Assembly: GCA_016871915.1 (NCBI GenBank)
Contig: VHBP01000010.1
Coordinates: 1-50,981, forward strand
DNA from: Gemmatimonadota bacterium
GTDB lineage: Bacteria > Gemmatimonadota > Gemmatimonadetes > Gemmatimonadales > Gemmatimonadaceae
Direction of reading: 5' to 3'
Length of the DNA stretch: 50,981 nt
In this document: piece by piece, positions 47,922 through 50,981 of the stretch
Layout: each line of letters starts with the position of its first letter
Position numbering within the stretch: position 1 is the stretch's first letter
Notes under the pieces: model-generated
Told to the model about the DNA's origin: nothing
Databases searched by the model: none
The model's input: the letters and a program-made list of their open reading frames with translations, nothing else
Program-made: the position numbers and the translations under genes

Positions 47922-48634
47922 TGACCACCTCGCGCTGGCCTCGAGCCCGACGCGTCGGGCGCACGATCTGGGAGGGGCTCAAGTCCCTCCAGGTCGTCGT
48001 GCTCGTATTCGTGCTCGTGCGGGCGCTGGTGGTGGAGGCCTTCCGGATCCCCAGCAGATCGATGGAAGGGACGCTCCTGATCGGGGATTTCCTCCTCGTG
48101 AACAAGCTGCTCTATGGCGCCGAGCTCCCGGTGGTGAAGCGGCAGCTCCCACCGATCCGGGACCCGCGTCATGGCGATGTGGTTGTCTTCCGGTGGCCGG
48201 AGGATCCACGCAAGCACTTCGTGAAGCGCTTGGTGGGACTCCCCGGGGACACGCTCGAGATGCGGCAGGGTGTCTTGGTCCGGAACGGGATGGCGCAGCA
48301 GGAAGGCTACGCGCATCAGCTCCCCGAGCTCCTCGACGGCACGGTGCTGGAGTTCGCGTGGCAGCGCGACCATCTGCTCCCCGCGGTCGATGCCTCGCAC
48401 TACTTCCCGTCGCGCGATGACTGGGGACCGCTCGTCGTGGCACCGCGGCACTACTTCGTCCTCGGCGACAATCGCGACAACTCCCTCGATTCGCGGTATT
48501 GGGGGTTCGTGCCCGATTCGCTCATCCGCGGGGCGCCCCTCCTCGTCTACTTCAGTCTCCGACCCGATAGCACCGCGCGCGCGGGATGGACCTCGCGGGT
48601 CCGATGGGATCGACTCGGCGCCTTCGTCGAGTGA
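47921..48634 (+). CDS. lepB: Signal peptidase I
   Basis: A 237-residue inner-membrane protease that removes signal peptides from exported proteins. One N-terminal transmembrane helix ([19 protein letters not shown], residues ~23-41) leads to [16 protein letters not shown] with nucleophile S47, then [13 protein letters not shown] with general base K102, and [16 protein letters not shown], the conserved box E. The catalytic dyad is complete. It should serve the many secreted proteins seen here. The start is ATG 47921, overlapping the preceding stop (TGATG), so lepB is coupled to the aldehyde dehydrogenase gene. Confidence 0.95.
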   Translation: MTTSRWPRARRVGRTIWEGLKSLQVVVLVFVLVRALVVEAFRIPSRSMEGTLLIGDFLLVNKLLYGAELPVVKRQLPPIRDPRHGDVVVFRWPEDPRKHFVKRLVGLPGDTLEMRQGVLVRNGMAQQEGYAHQLPELLDGTVLEFAWQRDHLLPAVDASHYFPSRDDWGPLVVAPRHYFVLGDNRDNSLDSRYWGFVPDSLIRGAPLLVYFSLRPDSTARAGWTSRVRWDRLGAFVE

Positions 48635-48743
48635 TGGCGGGAGGGGTCGCAGGGTAGGGTGCATGGGGGGTGCTTCCCTCCGTTCGGTCCCCGCTGCACA
48701 TTCTGAACGTTGGAACGCTCGCCGCCCCCCGGAGACGCCCCGC

Positions 48744-49610
48744 GTGAGACGTACCGCCCGTTTGCACAAGCGCCGGTCACACGACGAAGGATCGCTCGAC
48801 CAGTATCTGCGCGACATCAGCGCCTACCCGCTCATCACGCGGGAGGAGGAAGTCGTCCTCGCGCAGCGCATCCGCCTGAATGATCAAGAGGCCCTTGATT
48901 GCCTCGTGCGGGCGAATCTCCGCTTCGTCGTCTCGGTCGCCAAGAAATACCAGAATCAGGGGGTCTCCCTCTCCGATCTGATCAACGAGGGGAACCTCGG
49001 CCTCATCCGCGCCGCCCACAAGTTCGATGAGACCAAGGGCATCAAGTTCATCTCGTACGCCGTCTGGTGGATCCGGCAGGCGATCCTCCAGGCGCTCGCC
49101 GAGCAGAGCCGCATCGTCCGTGTCCCGCTCAATCGCGCGGGGGAGATCCATCGGATCGGGAAGCGGGCCAACGCCCTCCTGCAGGAGCTCGGGCGCGAGG
49201 CGACCCACGCCGAGATCGCCGAGGGGATGGAGCTGAGTGAGGAGGAGGTCGCCAAGTCGATGGCGATCTCGCAGGCCCATGTCTCCCTCGACGCGCCGAT
49301 GGCCCCGGGGGAGGACAACCGCCTCCTCGACTACATCGCCGACACCACCCACGCGAACCCCGAGGACGAGGTGACCGAGATGGCGTTGATGGAGTCGGTG
49401 CAGCAGGCCCTCGCCGGCCTCAAGGAGCGGGAGGCCAAGATCCTCCGGCTCTACTTCGGGCTCGATGGGGCGGAACCGATGACCTTGGAGCAGATCGGGG
49501 CGGTGCTCAACATCACCCGAGAGCGGGTCCGCCAGATCAAGGAGAAGGCGCTCTCGCGGCTGCGGCACGTCTCCCGCGCCCGGTCGCTGGAGAGCTACCT
49601 GGGCGACTAA
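48744..49610 (+). CDS. Primary-type RNA polymerase sigma factor (compact, Bacteroidota-like)
   Basis: A 288-residue sigma-70 family factor with regions 1.2 ([27 protein letters not shown]), 2 ([70 protein letters not shown]), 3 and 4 ([29 protein letters not shown]-type, here MTLEQIG...). Region 1.1 is absent. Length and sequence match the primary sigma of Bacteroidota, which reads TAnnTTTG; the match is close enough to propose that this factor uses the TAnnTT boxes in this window. It could instead be a second group 2 sigma. Start GTG 48744 is chosen because GGAGA lies at 48731-48735, eight bases upstream, and because the longer frame from 48270 runs through lepB. The TAA stop is part of the yajQ -10 box. 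Confidence 0.92.
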   Translation: MRRTARLHKRRSHDEGSLDQYLRDISAYPLITREEEVVLAQRIRLNDQEALDCLVRANLRFVVSVAKKYQNQGVSLSDLINEGNLGLIRAAHKFDETKGIKFISYAVWWIRQAILQALAEQSRIVRVPLNRAGEIHRIGKRANALLQELGREATHAEIAEGMELSEEEVAKSMAISQAHVSLDAPMAPGEDNRLLDYIADTTHANPEDEVTEMALMESVQQALAGLKEREAKILRLYFGLDGAEPMTLEQIGAVLNITRERVRQIKEKALSRLRHVSRARSLESYLGD

Positions 49611-49619
49611 CTTTCGAGG
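49608..49619 (+). promoter_or_regulatory. -10 box of yajQ, built on the sigma-factor stop codon
   Basis: TAACTT at 49608-49613 and six bases to ATG 49620. Its TAA is the sigma-factor stop codon. Confidence 0.7.
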
Positions 49620-50123
49620 ATGTCCAAAGACGCCTCGTTCGATATCACGACCGCCGTTGACCTCCAGGAGGTCGACAACGCCGTCAATCAGGCGGCCAAA
49701 GAGATCGCCCAGCGGTACGACTTCAAGGACGCGAAGCTCGCGACGGTCGAGTTCTCGCGCGGGGAGGGGACGATCACCCTCGCCACCGATACCGACATGC
49801 GCCTCCGCGCTATGTGGGACATCCTGCAGGGGAAGCTCATCAAGCGCGGTGTCCCGGTGAAGAACCTCGACGCCGGCGAACCGTCGCAGGCGGGGGGCGA
49901 TACCTGGCGTCGCGTCATCACCCTCAAGCAGTCCCTCGATGGGGAGACCTGCAAGAAGGTCGTCGCCGCCATCAAGACGCAGAAGTTCAAGAAGGTGCAG
50001 GCGTCCATTCAAGGCGACACCGTGCGTGTCGTCTCGCCGAGCCGCGATGAGTTGCAGACGGTGATGGGCTTCCTGCGCGGCGAGGACTTCGGGGTCCAGC
50101 TGCAGTTCGGGAACTATCGGTGA
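49620..50123 (+). CDS. YajQ family nucleotide-binding protein
   Basis: A 167-residue YajQ protein, two ferredoxin-like domains. Members bind nucleic acid or cyclic di-GMP in some species; the role here is unknown. Family landmarks are DASFDITTAVDLQEVDNAVNQAAKEIAQRYDFKDA at the start, LRAMWDILQGKLIKRGVPVKNLD in the middle and QGDTVRVVSPSRDELQTVMGFLRGEDFGVQLQFGNYR at the end. Length is normal. It starts at +1 of the box built on the sigma-factor stop, and its own stop overlaps the rimO start (GTGA). Confidence 0.95.
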   Translation: MSKDASFDITTAVDLQEVDNAVNQAAKEIAQRYDFKDAKLATVEFSRGEGTITLATDTDMRLRAMWDILQGKLIKRGVPVKNLDAGEPSQAGGDTWRRVITLKQSLDGETCKKVVAAIKTQKFKKVQASIQGDTVRVVSPSRDELQTVMGFLRGEDFGVQLQFGNYR

Positions 50124-50981
50124 GATTCCAGGTCGTCACGCTGGGCTGTGACAAGAACACCGTCGACTCGGAGCGCTATCGCGCGCAGCTGATCGATCAT
50201 GGCGGGGTGCAGGTCGCCGAGGCGGAGGACGCCGAGGTGATCATCGTGAACACCTGCGGGTTCATCGATGCGGCGAAGCGCGAGTCGATCGATGCGATCG
50301 TCGCGGCCGGGCGATTGAAGGGGGAGGGGAGCGCGACCGCGGTCGTCGCCGTCGGGTGCATGGTGGAGCGCCACAAGGACGAGCTCGTCGAGGCGTTGCC
50401 CGAGGTCGATCTCTTCCTTGGCGCCTCGGAGACGGAGCGACTCGTCCCGCTCCTCCATGCGCGCGGGTTGATCGGCGATCCGGTGACGGTGCACCCGGGC
50501 CAGCGCGTCTATGCGGGCGATACCCCCTTCGTGCGCTATCTCAAGGTGAGCGAGGGGTGCGATCACGGCTGCGCCTTCTGCGCCATCCCACTCATGCGGG
50601 GGAAGCATCGCTCCTTCGCGCTCGACGAGATCGTGCGCGAGGCGCAGCTGCTCGAGTTGCAGGGGGCGCGTGAGGTGAACCTCGTGGCCCAGGACCTCGC
50701 GCACTACGGTCGAGATCTCCGCGATGGCGCCCGGCTCCCCGAGCTCCTGGAGGCCCTCCTCCGCGAGACCTCGATCCCTTGGATCCGCAACATGTACCTC
50801 TACTCCGCGGGGATCACGCCGCGCCTGCTCGAGGTGATCGCGGCGCAGCCGCGGATCGTGCCCTATCTCGATATGCCGATCCAGCATGCCTCCGACGCGG
50901 TGCTCGAGCGGATGCGGCGGCCAGAGCGGCAGCGGACGATCCGCGAGAAGGTCGCGCGCTTCCGTGAGGCGGTGCCCGGGG
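50120..50981 (+). CDS. rimO: Ribosomal protein S12 methylthiotransferase RimO (3' end outside window)
   Basis: The first 287 codons of RimO, a radical-SAM enzyme that methylthiolates an Asp of ribosomal protein S12. The N-terminal UPF0004 domain shows QVVTLGCDKNTVDSE (C10), VNTCGFIDAAKRESID and VAVGCMVERH, the three cysteines of the auxiliary cluster. The radical-SAM cluster is CDHGCAFC within SEGCDHGCAFCAIPLMRG. Further on are VAQDLAHYGRD and YLDMPIQHASDAVLERMRR. The DKNTVDSE form (rather than QMN) separates RimO from MiaB. GTG 50120 overlaps the yajQ stop; the frame is open to the window end. Confidence 0.95.
   Translation, partial: MRFQVVTLGCDKNTVDSERYRAQLIDHGGVQVAEAEDAEVIIVNTCGFIDAAKRESIDAIVAAGRLKGEGSATAVVAVGCMVERHKDELVEALPEVDLFLGASETERLVPLLHARGLIGDPVTVHPGQRVYAGDTPFVRYLKVSEGCDHGCAFCAIPLMRGKHRSFALDEIVREAQLLELQGAREVNLVAQDLAHYGRDLRDGARLPELLEALLRETSIPWIRNMYLYSAGITPRLLEVIAAQPRIVPYLDMPIQHASDAVLERMRRPERQRTIREKVARFREAVPG

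Noticed and set aside
48635-48743. A possible small RNA or gene before the sigma factor
   Set aside because: I find no stable hairpin, terminator or conserved start; only a weak AACGTT at 48706-48711 and the Shine-Dalgarno at 48731.
1-50981. CRISPR arrays, insertion sequences, prophage genes, tRNA genes
   Set aside because: No spaced repeats, transposase or integrase motifs, or cloverleaf sequences were recognised anywhere in the window.

Overview
The window is a GC-rich (roughly two-thirds G+C by eye), gene-dense bacterial chromosome segment with no phage, insertion sequence, CRISPR, tRNA or rRNA signal. It most resembles Gemmatimonadota, a relative of the Bacteroidota/FCB group. The grounds are a short primary-type sigma factor like that of Bacteroidota, many secreted proteins of unknown function, an M28 peptidase with a signal peptide, a TonB-dependent receptor, and Gram-negative tripartite efflux. 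This assignment is an inference from protein content, without a database search. About 50 genes fill the window. No gene-free stretch exceeds 300 bases; the longest gaps are 7442-7621 (SRP RNA plus terminator) and 48635-48743.

Layout. 1-6109 (+): central carbon genes (3' end of pyk, a PhnP-like metallohydrolase, pgi, a class II aldolase), then a YihY-type membrane protein and a threonine aldolase. 6106-7441 (+): a soluble NarL-type two-component pair. 7451-14023 (+): SRP RNA, dnaX, recR, an MglA-like GTPase, pgsA, cinA, grpE and a dnaJ-like gene. 14066-20293 (-): mnmA with its cysteine desulfurase, and a tightly overlapped operon of a BshB1-like deacetylase, tryptophan 2,3-dioxygenase, kynurenine formamidase and an M28 peptidase. 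20317-22812: a GNAT acetyltransferase (+), a Spy-like protein (-) and a DEAD-box helicase (-). 22886-32325 (-): an export cluster of a secreted protein, TolC, MacA, one ATPase and four MacB-type permeases. 32404-40569 (+): a giant 1227-residue histidine kinase, a pseudokinase-kinase fusion, a TonB-dependent receptor and a SET-domain methyltransferase. 40579-42391 (-): a hydrolase, a lipoprotein cyclophilin and a secreted protein. 42491-50981 (+): comM, larE, a small membrane protein, an NtrC-type regulator, an aldehyde dehydrogenase, lepB, the sigma factor, yajQ and the 5' part of rimO.

The most striking signal is not a gene. Ten non-coupled genes carry a TAnnTT hexamer exactly six bases before the start codon. 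That is the geometry of a -10 box whose +1 is the first base of the start codon, so these mRNAs should be leaderless. Four more genes have the hexamer one to three bases further out, two have degenerate versions, and the SRP RNA 5' end obeys the same spacing. At four places the TAA stop codon of the upstream gene is itself the first half of the -10 box. Genes inside operons instead start by stop/start overlap (ATGA, GTGA, TTGA, TGATG), and clear Shine-Dalgarno sites are few. The sigma factor that would read these promoters may be the one encoded at 48744-49610.

The second notable unit is 32404-40023. A multi-membrane-pass NtrY-like histidine kinase overlaps a protein that joins a catalytically dead kinase domain to an intact Ser/Thr kinase domain, and this in turn overlaps a TonB-dependent receptor gene.
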